The notes: generated by a model from the letters alone, not told the origin. 64,000 nucleotides of DNA from Rhodospirillaceae bacterium (GCA_002709075.1 PAPV01000013.1:20453-84452); one strand, 5' to 3'. Counted from the first letter of the stretch, positions 10,857 to 22,037 are shown. Made by a program: numbers and translations.

Positions 10857-12131
10857 TTAGTCCAGCTTGTTTTTATAAAGACTAATCCCTCTTACAAGAT
10901 CTAACGCACGAGAAAGCTGATAATCAATCGGTTTGGGGTCTTTTCTCGATTTTTTTCCTTCAGGTGGTTTAGTTTGTTTCTCTTGCTCTGGATTTTTTAA
11001 AGCGCCCCGCAGATCGGATTCACGTCGACCAGTAGGTTCTTCCACTTTTGGTAATTCGGCTTGAACAACTTTGATATCAGGTTCAATTCCCTTGGCCTGA
11101 ATTGAACGGCCCGAAGGAGTAAAATATTGCGCTGTTGTAAGACGAATTGCTCCGCGACCTGATAGGGGCATAATGGTTTGTACGGATCCCTTTCCAAATG
11201 ATCGAGTTCCAAGAACAATCGCACGCCTGTGATCCTGTAATGCACCGGCCACAATTTCTGAGGCAGACGCCGAACCGCGATTCACTAGGATTACGATAGG
11301 TTTACCATTCAACAAATCACCTTTAGTTGCGTTATAGCGCTGGGCATCAGCATTTCGTCTTGCCCGTGTTGAGACGATTTCGCCATGGTTCAAGAATGCA
11401 TCTGACACTTTTATAGCTTGGTCTAGAAGTCCACCTGGGTTATTTCTAAGGTCCAATATTACTCCAAAAAGATTATCACCAATTTGTTTTTTTATTTGTG
11501 AAATCGCTCGTAAAAGCCCTTTTTCTGTTTGTTCACTAAATGAAGTAATTCGAATATAACCAACCTTTTCTTCTACACGCCAGCGCACTGATCTGATTTT
11601 TATATTTGCGCGGGTTATAGTGACCGTCAGTTGTTTTTGTTGTTCACGACGTATTCGCAATTTTATTTTTGTGTTAATTCTTCCTCTCATCAGTGTAACT
11701 GCCTGAGAGAGAGTTAGGCCTTGGACCGGTTTTCCATCTAAATGGGTAATATAGTCACCTGCCTTGATGCCTGCTCGGAACGCAGGAGTGTCGTCGATAG
11801 GGGAGACTACTTTTACAAAGCCATTTTCCATTGTCACTTCTATACCAAGCCCCCCAAACTCTCCTCGGGTTTGAACTTGCATATCTTTAAATCTTTTTGG
11901 ACTCATGTAACTTGAATGAGGATCTAAGGAGGAAAGCATTCCATTAATAGCTGACTCTATAAGTTTTTCATCAGTGACTTTTTTTACATAGTCAGAACGC
12001 ACACGTTCGAAAACGTCACCAAATAATTCGAGTTGCCTATAGGCTTCGGCATTGTTGGTTTGTGCAGAAGAAGATTCATTAAATAAGGAAAGAATAATTG
12101 CTAAATATATGACAGATAATTTTGTAAGCAT
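10857..12131 (-). CDS. ctpA: Carboxy-terminal processing peptidase, S41 family
   Basis: Periplasmic serine protease of the S41A (CtpA/Prc) family. There is an N-terminal signal peptide (MLTKLSVIYLAIILSLF, cleavage near SSA-Q). A PDZ domain lies at about 90-170 (GGLGIEV, IKAGDYITHLDG, QAVTLMRG). The protease core has LDLRNNPGGLLDQA, nucleophile Ser in RGSASASEI, and Lys in RSFGKGSVQT. 424 aa, typical. It lies one base from the upstream envC-like gene, consistent with cotranscription and a role in cell-wall remodelling. The C-terminal tail is lysine-rich. Confidence 0.93.
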   Translation of the reverse strand: MLTKLSVIYLAIILSLFNESSSAQTNNAEAYRQLELFGDVFERVRSDYVKKVTDEKLIESAINGMLSSLDPHSSYMSPKRFKDMQVQTRGEFGGLGIEVTMENGFVKVVSPIDDTPAFRAGIKAGDYITHLDGKPVQGLTLSQAVTLMRGRINTKIKLRIRREQQKQLTVTITRANIKIRSVRWRVEEKVGYIRITSFSEQTEKGLLRAISQIKKQIGDNLFGVILDLRNNPGGLLDQAIKVSDAFLNHGEIVSTRARRNADAQRYNATKGDLLNGKPIVILVNRGSASASEIVAGALQDHRRAIVLGTRSFGKGSVQTIMPLSGRGAIRLTTAQYFTPSGRSIQAKGIEPDIKVVQAELPKVEEPTGRRESDLRGALKNPEQEKQTKPPEGKKSRKDPKPIDYQLSRALDLVRGISLYKNKLD

Positions 12132-12132
12132 C

Positions 12133-13320
12133 TTAGTTCTCTCTATTATTACGTGATGTCAGCCAAGGAATGGCATTAATAGGTTTTCCATTTTGGCGCA
12201 GTTCGACGTAAAGAATTGGGTTACTATCCTTCAATTGACTCATGATACCTATCGGTTCTCCTGCCATTACGCTAGCCCCGTTTTTAACATTAATAAGATC
12301 CATTCCAGCTAATAGCAAATGATGTTCATTTCCATATTCAAGAATTAAGAGTTCGCCTAGACCACTAAACTTTCCAGAAAAAACCACTCGGCCCGATCTC
12401 GGTGCAACGACGAATGAGCCCGGGGTTGTTCGAAGAGACAAACCTTCCGCAGGTTGTCCGGGTCCGCCTGATTTGCCGAATGGTGCAATTATATTGCCGA
12501 CTACAGGCATCCCTGATATCGGTCGTTTCCCATAAAAATTTCCTATTATTGATACTTTAGAATTTTTCAAATGCTGATTATATTTTTGTCCTTTTTGTTT
12601 GTTTCTTGCAATACGTTCATTCGATAATGCTGCAATTAAATCACGAAGTGAACGGGCTTTACGAGATAGTTCCTTTGTTCTTGCGGTCGCTATTTTCTTG
12701 CGAGCGAGAAGTTTTTCAGCGACAATAGCTTTACGATTAAGAATTTCTAAAAGTAATTTACGTTCCTCGTCCAGATTGTGTTTTTTTAAATTAAGGTTCC
12801 TCTCCGTAAGGTCTAATTTTGTTTTTAACCGAATAGATCTTCTTAAATTGTCCTTCAAATCTTGCGCTTGTCTTTCAAGTGTAGGGTAGGTGTTCCCAAT
12901 TAGTAGTGCTGTTCGCAAATGGGTAAGAGGACTTTGCGGAGATAAAATTAATGCTGCTGGAGGTTTTCTGGCTACTCTTTGCAATATTGCTATAATAGAG
13001 GTCATTTGCACCTTTTTGTTTAAAAACTGATATCTAGCTTTATTCATACGATTATTTAGATCATTTTGCTTCGCGCGCAGTTTTAAAAGATTTTTTTCGT
13101 GGAGTCGTGACCGGGCGGCAAACAAAATAGATTTTTTTTGCAAGGATAAAAAGTTATTCTTCATTTCCCTTGTTGTTTTTTCTAAGCTTTTTTTGTGTTT
13201 TTTTACTTCGTGAAGAGAATCTTCGCTTCTCTGTAGTGTTTCCACTGTATCAGCTATAGCTGTTCCATTCTCCGCCAGAACCAAACCTGCCCATATAATT
13301 CCTATCACGATTAAGTGCAA
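12133..13320 (-). CDS. Murein hydrolase activator, EnvC-like
   Basis: Periplasmic EnvC/NlpD-type activator of cell-wall amidases at the septum. Long lysine- and arginine-rich coiled coils (residues about 30-270) follow a hydrophobic signal segment (LHLIVIGIIWAGLVLA). The C-terminal LytM-like domain (about 280-395) lacks the catalytic HxxxD/HxH zinc residues, as expected for an activator rather than a hydrolase. The open frame reaches upstream to an ATG at 13395 inside gpmI. A TTG one base after the gpmI stop puts the signal peptide at the N-terminus and is preferred. Sits between gpmI and ctpA, a standard alphaproteobacterial order. Confidence 0.85.
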   Translation of the reverse strand: MHLIVIGIIWAGLVLAENGTAIADTVETLQRSEDSLHEVKKHKKSLEKTTREMKNNFLSLQKKSILFAARSRLHEKNLLKLRAKQNDLNNRMNKARYQFLNKKVQMTSIIAILQRVARKPPAALILSPQSPLTHLRTALLIGNTYPTLERQAQDLKDNLRRSIRLKTKLDLTERNLNLKKHNLDEERKLLLEILNRKAIVAEKLLARKKIATARTKELSRKARSLRDLIAALSNERIARNKQKGQKYNQHLKNSKVSIIGNFYGKRPISGMPVVGNIIAPFGKSGGPGQPAEGLSLRTTPGSFVVAPRSGRVVFSGKFSGLGELLILEYGNEHHLLLAGMDLINVKNGASVMAGEPIGIMSQLKDSNPILYVELRQNGKPINAIPWLTSRNNREN

Positions 13321-13321
13321 T

Positions 13322-14911
13322 TTACTCGACGTTAGAAAAAGATTTTTCTGAGTTAACAGAGTCTGCCTCCAAAGTTTTGACCAACAATGACTCACCTGTC
13401 ATTGCTTCTGGCTTTTCGATATTAAAAAGGTCAAGAAAAGTTGGCGCGATGTCAGCTAATCGACCATCTGTGATACCTGTGACATTGGGTGGTGGGTTGG
13501 CAAGAATTGCAGGAACGACATTGGTTGTATGTGACGTAAAAGGCAAGCTTGTTTTTGCATCAAACATCTTTTCAGCATTTCCATGATCAGCTGTAACTAA
13601 CATAGTGCCACCCTTTTCTTCGACTGCCAGACGAAGACGTCCGAGGCAAGAGTCCACAGTTTCAACAGCCACAATCGCTGCATCTAGTATTCCTGTGTGC
13701 CCAACCATATCCGGGTTTGCAAAGTTCACCAAGATAAAGTCATATTCTTCATCAGCAATTGATTTTAGTAGCTTATTTGTTACTTCAGTAGCTGACATTT
13801 CAGGCTTCTCATCATAAGTTGCTACTTTTGGCGAAGGAACTAAAATACGACTTTCACCTCGGAACGGACTTTCAATACCTCCATTAAAAAAAAAGGTGAC
13901 ATGTGCATATTTTTCAGTCTCGGCTATCCGAAGTTGACGAAGCCCATTCTTTGCAAGTACTTCGCCGAGTATGTCTTCAAGAATAATCGGTGGAAATATT
14001 GTGTCCATATACTCGTTTAATTCATCCGAATATTCAACCATCCCCACAGCGGAACAGAAATTAATTTGTGAGCCAATATTGAATTCTTTAAAATTTGGAT
14101 CCAGTAATGCGGTTAAAATTTGACGAGCCCTATCAGCGCGGAAATTTGCCATCAATAATCCATCACCATTTTGCATGCCCGCATAATTTCCAATTATAGT
14201 TGGAAGAATAAATTCGTCCCCAGTGTCTTCGGCGTAAGACTTTTTAATCGCCTCAAATGAGTTCGTGGCATTCTCCCCTTTTGCATGCAATAGGCACTCA
14301 TATGCTTTTTTGATTCTATCCCAACGTTTGTCCCGATCCATTGCGTAAAAACGGCCCGCTATTGTTACTACCCGAATGTTGTCTGTGCCTGAAAACGTTT
14401 CCTCCAATTTCTTGATATAATCGCACCCGCTGCGCGGAGGGGCGTCTCTTCCATCCATAAAGGCGTGTATAGAAACTGGCACTCCTGCTTTCGCTATAAT
14501 ATTACTGAGTGCTACAACATGATCTTGATGCGAGTGGACTCCACCTGAAGAGATAAGGCCCATAAGATGGCAAGTTCCCCCGCTCGTTTTGAGGATGTTA
14601 ATTAGATTTTCTAAAGCCAGGTTGCTCGACAACTTCCCAGTTTCGATTGCCGAAGAGATTCTCAAGGTGTTTTGGCTAATAATCCGTCCGGCCCCAAGAT
14701 TGAGATGCCCAACCTCAGAATTCCCCATCTGACCTTGAGGTAACCCAACATCTGTTCCAGACGTTTTTAAGAAACTATGCGGGTAGTCTTTCTTCAGTCT
14801 ATCGAATGCTGGCGTATTGGCAAGAGCTACAGCATTTGACTCCGTGTTTTTACGCCAACCCCAACCATCAAGCACACACAAAACGAGTGGGCGGTGTGTT
14901 CTACTATTCAT
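13322..14911 (-). CDS. gpmI: 2,3-bisphosphoglycerate-independent phosphoglycerate mutase
   Basis: Cofactor-independent glycolytic enzyme interconverting 3- and 2-phosphoglycerate, with two Mn ions. Alkaline-phosphatase superfamily features are present: LCVLDGWGWR at the N-terminus (metal Asp), catalytic Ser in GQMGNSEVGHLNLGAGR, FMDGRDAPPRSG, FANPDMVGHTG and TADHGNAE. 529 aa, slightly longer than the usual 505-515. The extra residues are at the C-terminus, which ends just before the envC-like start. Confidence 0.96.
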   Translation of the reverse strand: MNSRTHRPLVLCVLDGWGWRKNTESNAVALANTPAFDRLKKDYPHSFLKTSGTDVGLPQGQMGNSEVGHLNLGAGRIISQNTLRISSAIETGKLSSNLALENLINILKTSGGTCHLMGLISSGGVHSHQDHVVALSNIIAKAGVPVSIHAFMDGRDAPPRSGCDYIKKLEETFSGTDNIRVVTIAGRFYAMDRDKRWDRIKKAYECLLHAKGENATNSFEAIKKSYAEDTGDEFILPTIIGNYAGMQNGDGLLMANFRADRARQILTALLDPNFKEFNIGSQINFCSAVGMVEYSDELNEYMDTIFPPIILEDILGEVLAKNGLRQLRIAETEKYAHVTFFFNGGIESPFRGESRILVPSPKVATYDEKPEMSATEVTNKLLKSIADEEYDFILVNFANPDMVGHTGILDAAIVAVETVDSCLGRLRLAVEEKGGTMLVTADHGNAEKMFDAKTSLPFTSHTTNVVPAILANPPPNVTGITDGRLADIAPTFLDLFNIEKPEAMTGESLLVKTLEADSVNSEKSFSNVE

Positions 14912-15022
14912 CAGATGTCATCCTACTTTCATCTTTACATGCAGTTTTTTTATAGAATAAAAATGCCATATCGTCAGATTAAAGTAGTTTGCAAATTAAA
15001 ATAGTTCAATTTGTATCTGAAC

Positions 15023-15478
15023 TTATTTCCGATGGTATGGGTGTCCTGCAATAATTTTTTGTGCCCGATAAAGTTGTTCTAAGATCATTACCCTTGCCAT
15101 CATATGTGGCCATGTGAACCTGCCAAGGGCAAGTATGGTATCAGCTTTATCGAGAATATTTTTTGATAGTCCGTTGTGCCCACCAATAAGAAAATCAATG
15201 GTTTTTGTATTTTGTTGTGCGTTGAGTATTTTGGAGGCAAGTTCTTGGCTATTCCAGTGTATTCCAGTTTCATCCATCGCAATTATCTTTGAATTGGGTG
15301 AACAGGACGCCATAATTAATTCACCTTCTCGTTTTATTAAAACTTCATCTTCGAGATTGCGACGTTCCTCAACTTCCTTTATGACAGGGTTAGGGTGCAT
15401 GCGAGTTAAATACCTTTCGCATAGTTCTTTTTCAGGACTATCTTTTAGTCGACCTACCGCAATTATATTTATTTGCAC
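15023..15478 (-). CDS. rlmH: 23S rRNA (pseudouridine-1915-N3)-methyltransferase RlmH
   Basis: SPOUT-class methyltransferase (formerly YbeA) that methylates pseudouridine 1915 of 23S rRNA in 70S ribosomes. It starts with the conserved INIIAVGRLKDSPEKEL. The SAM-binding knot includes DFLIGGHNGLS and LGRFTWPHMMARVMILEQLYRA, and it ends with the conserved AGHPYHRK. 151 aa, typical. It lies 14 bp after rsfS in the usual nadD-rsfS-rlmH order. Confidence 0.95.
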   Translation of the reverse strand: MQINIIAVGRLKDSPEKELCERYLTRMHPNPVIKEVEERRNLEDEVLIKREGELIMASCSPNSKIIAMDETGIHWNSQELASKILNAQQNTKTIDFLIGGHNGLSKNILDKADTILALGRFTWPHMMARVMILEQLYRAQKIIAGHPYHRK

Positions 15479-15492
15479 GTTTATTGATCTTC

Positions 15493-15900
15493 TTATGCTA
15501 ATGGATCCATTTTCTCATCAAAATTTTCAAGTCTGGGCTTCCACATTTTTTCCAAATTGTAAAACTCTCGTACCTCTGGTCTGAAAATATGTACTATTAC
15601 ATCTCCTGCATCTATAAGTATCCAATCACCCTGATCTGCTCCTTCGGCACGAATCCCTCCTAATCCAATGCTTTTGAGGGTCCGAATAACAAATCCGGCC
15701 AAACTAGTTACTTGACGTTGTGACCCCCCAGATACAATTAGCATATAATCACCTATCGATGATTTACCCTCTAGACTTATTTTTGTAATGTTATCAGCTT
15801 GTTTTTCTTCCATTAAATTTACAAGTATTTCAAGTACTTCCGTTGAGTTTTGCTCACACTCTTTTTTTATTTTAGAGATTATTTTTGTTTTTCTAGCCAA
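15493..15900 (-). CDS. rsfS: Ribosomal silencing factor RsfS
   Basis: RsfS (Iojap/YbeB) binds ribosomal protein L14 and blocks subunit joining when nutrients are low. Conserved segments are SIGDYMLIVSGGSQRQV, GADQGDWILIDAGDVIVHIF and RPEVREFYNLEKMW. 135 aa, with a charged N-terminal extension of about 25 residues. It lies between nadD and rlmH, as in many bacteria. Confidence 0.94.
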   Translation of the reverse strand: MARKTKIISKIKKECEQNSTEVLEILVNLMEEKQADNITKISLEGKSSIGDYMLIVSGGSQRQVTSLAGFVIRTLKSIGLGGIRAEGADQGDWILIDAGDVIVHIFRPEVREFYNLEKMWKPRLENFDEKMDPLA

Positions 15901-15922
15901 TATATTCTCTTTATTTGAAATA

Positions 15923-16501
15923 TTATTTGTTAAGGGATCGAATTATGGTCGAAGAAGCGAAATGCCGCGGGGTCATTAGGTAAATCCAAACAGGTGGTTT
16001 ATGATTTGCAAAGTTTTGAGTATTGTTTTTTTTCAGACGTTTTTTGGAATAGACGCAAGCTGCTCGAGCTGTTAATGCTGCGGCAGAGTAAGGAGATCGA
16101 TCGAATACTGCAATAGGAATAGTTTCAATTAATTCTTGCCATTTTTCCCATTTGGAAAATTGTTTGAGATTATCTGCACCCATCAGCCACACAAAACGTT
16201 TATCAGGAAAAAATCTGTTTAAACGGTTAATTGTATCGATGGTATATCGGGTGCCCAAGTAAACTTCTATGTTGGTTACTCTGATACGTTTATTTTTTTT
16301 GGCGACTTTAAACGCATTATCCATGCGTGATTGAAGAGTGGCCATATTTTCTTTGCTTTTCAGTGGGTTTTGGGGCGATACCATCCACCAAATCGTATCT
16401 AATCCAAGATTAATAAGTGCCTGCCGACTTATATGCAGATGGCCGTTATGTGCCGGATTAAATGATCCTCCAAGAAGCCCGATGTATTTCCCAGTTTGCA
16501 G
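15923..16501 (-). CDS. nadD: Nicotinate-nucleotide adenylyltransferase, no clear start in frame
   Basis: NadD joins nicotinate mononucleotide and ATP to form deamido-NAD. The nucleotidyltransferase motif is GLLGGSFNPAHNGHLHIS, and the later WLMGADNLKQFSKWEKW is also conserved. The open frame is intact from this motif to the stop. However, the only ATG in it (16384) lies after the motif, so a short 153-aa reading would lack the active site. No ATG, GTG or TTG precedes the motif in frame; a CTG (used here) is the nearest possibility. An ATG at 16514 is one base out of frame, and losing one A from the AAA at 16506-16508 would give MPNLLQTGKYIGLLGGSF. The 5' end probably contains an indel. Confidence 0.85.
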   Translation of the reverse strand: MQTGKYIGLLGGSFNPAHNGHLHISRQALINLGLDTIWWMVSPQNPLKSKENMATLQSRMDNAFKVAKKNKRIRVTNIEVYLGTRYTIDTINRLNRFFPDKRFVWLMGADNLKQFSKWEKWQELIETIPIAVFDRSPYSAAALTARAACVYSKKRLKKNNTQNFANHKPPVWIYLMTPRHFASSTIIRSLNK

Positions 16502-16505
16502 GAGA

Positions 16506-16508
16506 TTT
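16506..16508. other. Apparent one-base frame break at the nadD start
   Basis: On the minus strand the sequence ATGCCCAAATCTCCTG opens at an ATG (16514-16512) that is out of frame with nadD. With AA in place of AAA the ATG reads directly into the NadD N-terminus. It looks like a homopolymer indel, either real or from assembly. Confidence 0.45.
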
Positions 16509-16545
16509 GGGCATACTTGAGCTCGATTTAGAATTGAAGATACAC

Positions 16546-17796
16546 TCAGGGTCGCACCTGTCCATTTCCACGCACAACATATTTGAACGTGGTAAGTTGT
16601 TCCAACCCTACGGGACCACGAGCATGCAAACGACCGGTAGAAATACCAATTTCAGCACCCATACCAAATTCTCCACCATCAGCGAATTGCGTCGAGGCGT
16701 TATGTAAGACTATTGCAGAATCAACATGACGAAGAAAAATCTCTGCAGCTTCATTATTTTGTGTTACAATAGAATCGGTATGCTGAGAGCCAAATTTGTT
16801 GATATGATTTATTGCCTGTTGTAGGCCTGAAACCTGTTTTACAGAAATTGTTGCTGCAAGGTATTCTTGACCCCAGTCACTTTCTGTGGCGGGTATGACT
16901 TGCGGATTAAGCTTTTGAGTTTGGCTGTCACCACGGATTTCACATCCCATTTCCAACAGTTTACTGAGTACGGGCGGCAACAGCTTGGCAGCGGCTTTCT
17001 GATCAACTAATAGGCTTTCTGTTGCACCACAAATGCCAACTCGGCGCATTTTAGCATTAACTGTAATTGAAGTCGCAATATCGATGCTAGCATCTTCGTG
17101 TAGGTAAATATGACAGTTACCATCTAAATGAGAAATAATTGGAACACGACTTTCTTCTTGAATTCGCTTAATAAGTGATTTTCCCCCTCTCGGAATAATA
17201 ATGTCAAATAACTCTGGCATAACTAACATTTCACCTACTGCGGCACGGTCAGTGGTGGGAAGACCTTGTATTGCTGCTTCAGGAAGTCCGGCCTTAATTA
17301 AACCCTGATGTAAACATTCAATAATAGTGCTTGATGAATAAAAGCTCTCTGACCCGCCCCTAAGAATCGCGACATTACCGCTTTTCAAACAAAGCGCACC
17401 TGCATCAGATGTAACATTGGGTCGCGCTTCATAAATTATCCCTATAACGCCAAGTGGAACCCGAACTCTTTGTATGAAAAGCCCATTTGGTCGGCTCCAT
17501 TTTGAAATAGTGTTTCCAATAGGATCCGGCAACTCTGCGATCTCATCTATACTCTGTGCCATACCCTGTACCCTCTCAGACGTGAGCAACAATCTATCAC
17601 GTAGAGCATCAGTAAGAATTTTTCCAGTCGATGCGGCCATATCTTTATTGTTTGCATCAATAATACGGTCTTTTTGTGACCGAATTTCTTCAGCGGCATA
17701 TTTCAATGCTTCATTACGGAGCGAGCAGTCCGAAGTGCTTACCACATAAAAAGCGTTTCGTGCTTTTTGTCCTAATGTTTTTATAAGTTTTCGCAA
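16546..17796 (-). CDS. proA: Gamma-glutamyl phosphate reductase
   Basis: Second enzyme of proline synthesis: NADPH-dependent reduction of gamma-glutamyl phosphate to glutamate semialdehyde. The aldehyde-dehydrogenase fold is clear from PLGVIGIIYEARPNVT, ALCLKSGNVAILRGG and DIIIPRGGKSLI. The catalytic Cys lies in RRVGICGATE, and LHARGPVGLEQLTTFKYVVRG is at the C-terminus. 416 aa, typical. Directly downstream of proB and followed by nadD. Confidence 0.97.
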   Translation of the reverse strand: MRKLIKTLGQKARNAFYVVSTSDCSLRNEALKYAAEEIRSQKDRIIDANNKDMAASTGKILTDALRDRLLLTSERVQGMAQSIDEIAELPDPIGNTISKWSRPNGLFIQRVRVPLGVIGIIYEARPNVTSDAGALCLKSGNVAILRGGSESFYSSSTIIECLHQGLIKAGLPEAAIQGLPTTDRAAVGEMLVMPELFDIIIPRGGKSLIKRIQEESRVPIISHLDGNCHIYLHEDASIDIATSITVNAKMRRVGICGATESLLVDQKAAAKLLPPVLSKLLEMGCEIRGDSQTQKLNPQVIPATESDWGQEYLAATISVKQVSGLQQAINHINKFGSQHTDSIVTQNNEAAEIFLRHVDSAIVLHNASTQFADGGEFGMGAEIGISTGRLHARGPVGLEQLTTFKYVVRGNGQVRP

Positions 17797-17849
17797 GCTT
17801 TAGTAATTTCCATTTATAGTCCCTATTACATCACTCATTTGCTTGTATA

Positions 17850-20005
<2,156 letters not shown>

Positions 20006-20116
20006 TTACCCGAGTGGCTGTGATGGCCCTTTGCTATCTTCTAGATAGTGAACTACAAACTTTAGCGTAAATGGTTAACTGATTATGGATCTACTCTTCA
20101 TATAAAATGTCAAATT

Positions 20117-20374
20117 CTAGGTCAGAGGATCAACAGAAACAAATACCCTACCCTTAACACCCCGCGAAAAAGCTACTTTGCCGGTAGTTTTGGCGAAAAT
20201 AGTATGGTCCTTACCTATTCCTACGTTTTCACCAGGGTGATACTTAGTCCCTCGTTGACGAATAATGATATTACCAGGAACAACAGCTTGGCCACCTGAT
20301 TTTTTTAACCCAAGACGTCGACCCTCAGAATCACGACCATTGCGGGAACTACCACCAGCTTTTTTATGTGCCAT
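20117..20374 (-). CDS. rpmA: 50S ribosomal protein L27
   Basis: L27 of the large subunit, whose N-terminus reaches the peptidyl-transferase centre. The N-terminus [20 protein letters not shown] is diagnostic. 85 aa, typical. It follows rplU by 11 bp, with TAGGAGAATG just before the start as a good ribosome-binding site. Confidence 0.98.
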   Translation of the reverse strand: MAHKKAGGSSRNGRDSEGRRLGLKKSGGQAVVPGNIIIRQRGTKYHPGENVGIGKDHTIFAKTTGKVAFSRGVKGRVFVSVDPLT

Positions 20375-20385
20375 TTTTCATTCTC

Positions 20386-20931
20386 CTATTTTGGGCGGGC
20401 TTTTTTACCCAGTGATTTTTTAGCGGCTGTCTTTTTGGCAGCAGTCTTTTTAGCAGCAGTCTTTTTAGCGGCAGTTTTTTTTGCGGCTGTCTTTTTAGCG
20501 GCAGTTTTTTTTGCGGCAGTTTTTTTTGCGGCTGTCTTTTTAGCAGCAGTCTTTTTAACTGAAGGTTCGCTATTTGAATTTTCAACGATAGGCTTTTTTT
20601 GTTTGGAAATGGTTGTTCCCTTGGGTAAGATATCTGTTATTTTTAGAACCGTCACAAATTGACGATGACCTTTGAGGCGATGAAAATCTTTTCGTCGAAG
20701 CTTTCTATATACCAATATCTTATCATCTCGCGTCTGCTCCAAAACTGTCGCTGCTACTCGAGCACCATCAACAAGCGGAACTCCTATTTCAGTTTTTTTA
20801 CCGTCTCCTATGGCTAAAACCTCTCCCAGTTCTATCGACGAACCTAGCTCCGCGGAGAGTTTCTCAACGACAATTACGTCGTTTTCTGTAACACGGTATT
20901 GCTTACCACCGGTCCTAACGACTGCGTACAT
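20386..20931 (-). CDS. rplU: 50S ribosomal protein L21 with a long KKTAA-repeat tail
   Basis: L21 of the 50S subunit. Residues 1-103 are an ordinary L21 (MYAVVRTGGKQYRV at the start; RRKDFHRLKGHRQ and VLKITDI in the RNA-binding end). Length is 181 aa against about 103 for most L21. The extra 78 residues comprise a short linker and nine KKTAA pentapeptides, ending KKSLGKKARPK. The tail is like histone-H1/HupB C-termini and would be disordered and strongly basic. First gene of rplU-rpmA-obgE. Confidence 0.96.
   Translation of the reverse strand: MYAVVRTGGKQYRVTENDVIVVEKLSAELGSSIELGEVLAIGDGKKTEIGVPLVDGARVAATVLEQTRDDKILVYRKLRRKDFHRLKGHRQFVTVLKITDILPKGTTISKQKKPIVENSNSEPSVKKTAAKKTAAKKTAAKKTAAKKTAAKKTAAKKTAAKKTAAKKTAAKKSLGKKARPK
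20422..20556 (-). repeat. Nine tandem 15-bp units encoding KKTAA in rplU
   Basis: In-frame 15-bp tandem repeat (minus-strand AAR-AAR-ACN-GCN-GCN) repeated nine times. Unit sequences vary at synonymous positions, so the peptide repeat is better conserved than the DNA repeat. Copy number could vary between strains by slippage. Confidence 0.9.
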
Positions 20932-21307
20932 GTTCCCTCGACAAAACAGCTAATTACTAAAGACAGAAAAATATTCCAATTATAGAGTTCGCGCAATATA
21001 GACAGGCAGAGATACCTGTCAAGAGAATCGAACATCTTAGCGTAGTTGTAAAATCTTTAATTTTCCCTGTGGGACGAATATTTTTGCTAAATTTGTTCTT
21101 ATGTCTGTGTCTAAACTATAATTATATTTTTAATATTGTACTAAACTGACTACTGGTGAATGAGCTGTTAATTGAGTTTTTAAACGTTTTCTTTTTGTTA
21201 TAGTTCAATTTTAGATTTTTTTTAAATTTTTATGATAGGATATTGTATATTTTACAAAATCTCTGCAATCGTTGCCTTTAAATAATGTTGGCGATACAAC
21301 AGCCGGT
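20932..21307. other. Intergenic region between rplU and tRNA-Ser
   Basis: About 375 bp, AT-rich, with no gene visible. It should contain the rplU promoter and leader (minus strand) and the tRNA-Ser promoter (plus strand). A perfect 6-bp inverted repeat (GACAGG at 21001-21006, CCTGTC at 21015-21020, 8-base loop) lies 70-90 bp upstream of rplU and may be a hairpin in its leader. I could not assign promoter boxes with confidence. Confidence 0.4.
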
Positions 21308-21396
21308 GGAGAGGTGCCGGAGTGGTCGAACGGGGTGGTCTCGAAAACCATTGTGCCCAAAGGGTACCCAGGGTTCGAATCCCTGTCTCTCCGCCA
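21308..21396 (+). tRNA. tRNA-Ser (anticodon CGA)
   Basis: An 89-nt class II tRNA. The 7-bp acceptor stem pairs GGAGAGG with TCTCTCC, followed by discriminator G and an encoded CCA. The anticodon stem-loop reads GTGGT-CTCGAAA-ACCAT, giving anticodon CGA, which reads UCG serine codons. The long variable arm after the anticodon stem (TGTGCCC.AAAGGGTACCC region) and the TTCGAAT T-loop are clear. It separates the conserved housekeeping block from the accessory region. Confidence 0.96.
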
Positions 21397-21504
21397 GATT
21401 TCGTTTATATTTCCGGTGGAAATAGTCAAAAATATATTATTAATATACCCTATATTATTTTTTAGTTGGGTTTGGAAGATGTTTTTCCTAAGTGGGTTTG
21501 AAAT

Positions 21505-21975
21505 ATGTTAGATCAAATAACTAAAAAAATTAATTTAAATAACTTGGACAAACAAGGACTTAGCCAAGGTTTGCACTGGACTACTGTCGCCAGTGAAAAA
21601 TTGCTGTTGGCAATTATTGGTGCTTTAACCATGGGCGCTGCGGTGTTTGAACTCTTTGTTATTTGGGAAAAGCAAACAATCGCTTTGGCAGACTTGTTTC
21701 TTTTTTTCATCTACGCCGAAATTGTAGGTATGGTGGGTGCATTTTATGTTAGTAGACGGATACCCGTTACTTTGCCAATTATTATTGCAATAACGGCTCT
21801 TTGCAGGGTTCTAATTTCTCAGACCAAGGAGATAGATCCCTTGGTTCTCTTTTCTGCATCAGGTGCAATTTTAATATTAGCAGGTGCCGCGTACGTAATG
21901 AGCCTTAAAGACAAGCTTAGTCTTGAGAAAGAGGCGTTAAGAAAAGATGTGGTTGAAAATAAAGACACCGGTTAA
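21505..21975 (+). CDS. PsiE-like (phosphate-starvation-inducible) membrane protein
   Basis: A 156-residue integral membrane protein with four hydrophobic segments (about residues 30-52, 60-80, 85-105 and 112-133) and a charged C-terminal tail. The pattern LFLFFIYAEIVGMVGAFYV followed by RIPVTLPIIIAITALCR matches the PsiE family. Its biochemical function is unknown; in E. coli psiE is induced by phosphate starvation. No pho-box is evident here. The ATG lacks a strong ribosome-binding site. It stands alone between tRNA-Ser and the flavin hydroxylase gene. Confidence 0.7.
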   Translation: MLDQITKKINLNNLDKQGLSQGLHWTTVASEKLLLAIIGALTMGAAVFELFVIWEKQTIALADLFLFFIYAEIVGMVGAFYVSRRIPVTLPIIIAITALCRVLISQTKEIDPLVLFSASGAILILAGAAYVMSLKDKLSLEKEALRKDVVENKDTG

Positions 21976-22037
21976 AAAAGATGCTTTTTCACACGAGTTA
22001 ATTTCCATGCGATTGCAAATACCAATGAGGAGATAAA

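Noticed and set aside
20422..20556. CRISPR array or satellite
   Set aside because: The repeat is a 15-bp in-frame coding repeat without spacers, translated as KKTAA in L21.
20364..20585. Lysine/leucine-rich ORF on the minus strand over the rplU tail
   Set aside because: It is an out-of-frame reading of the rplU repeat with a biased repetitive composition.
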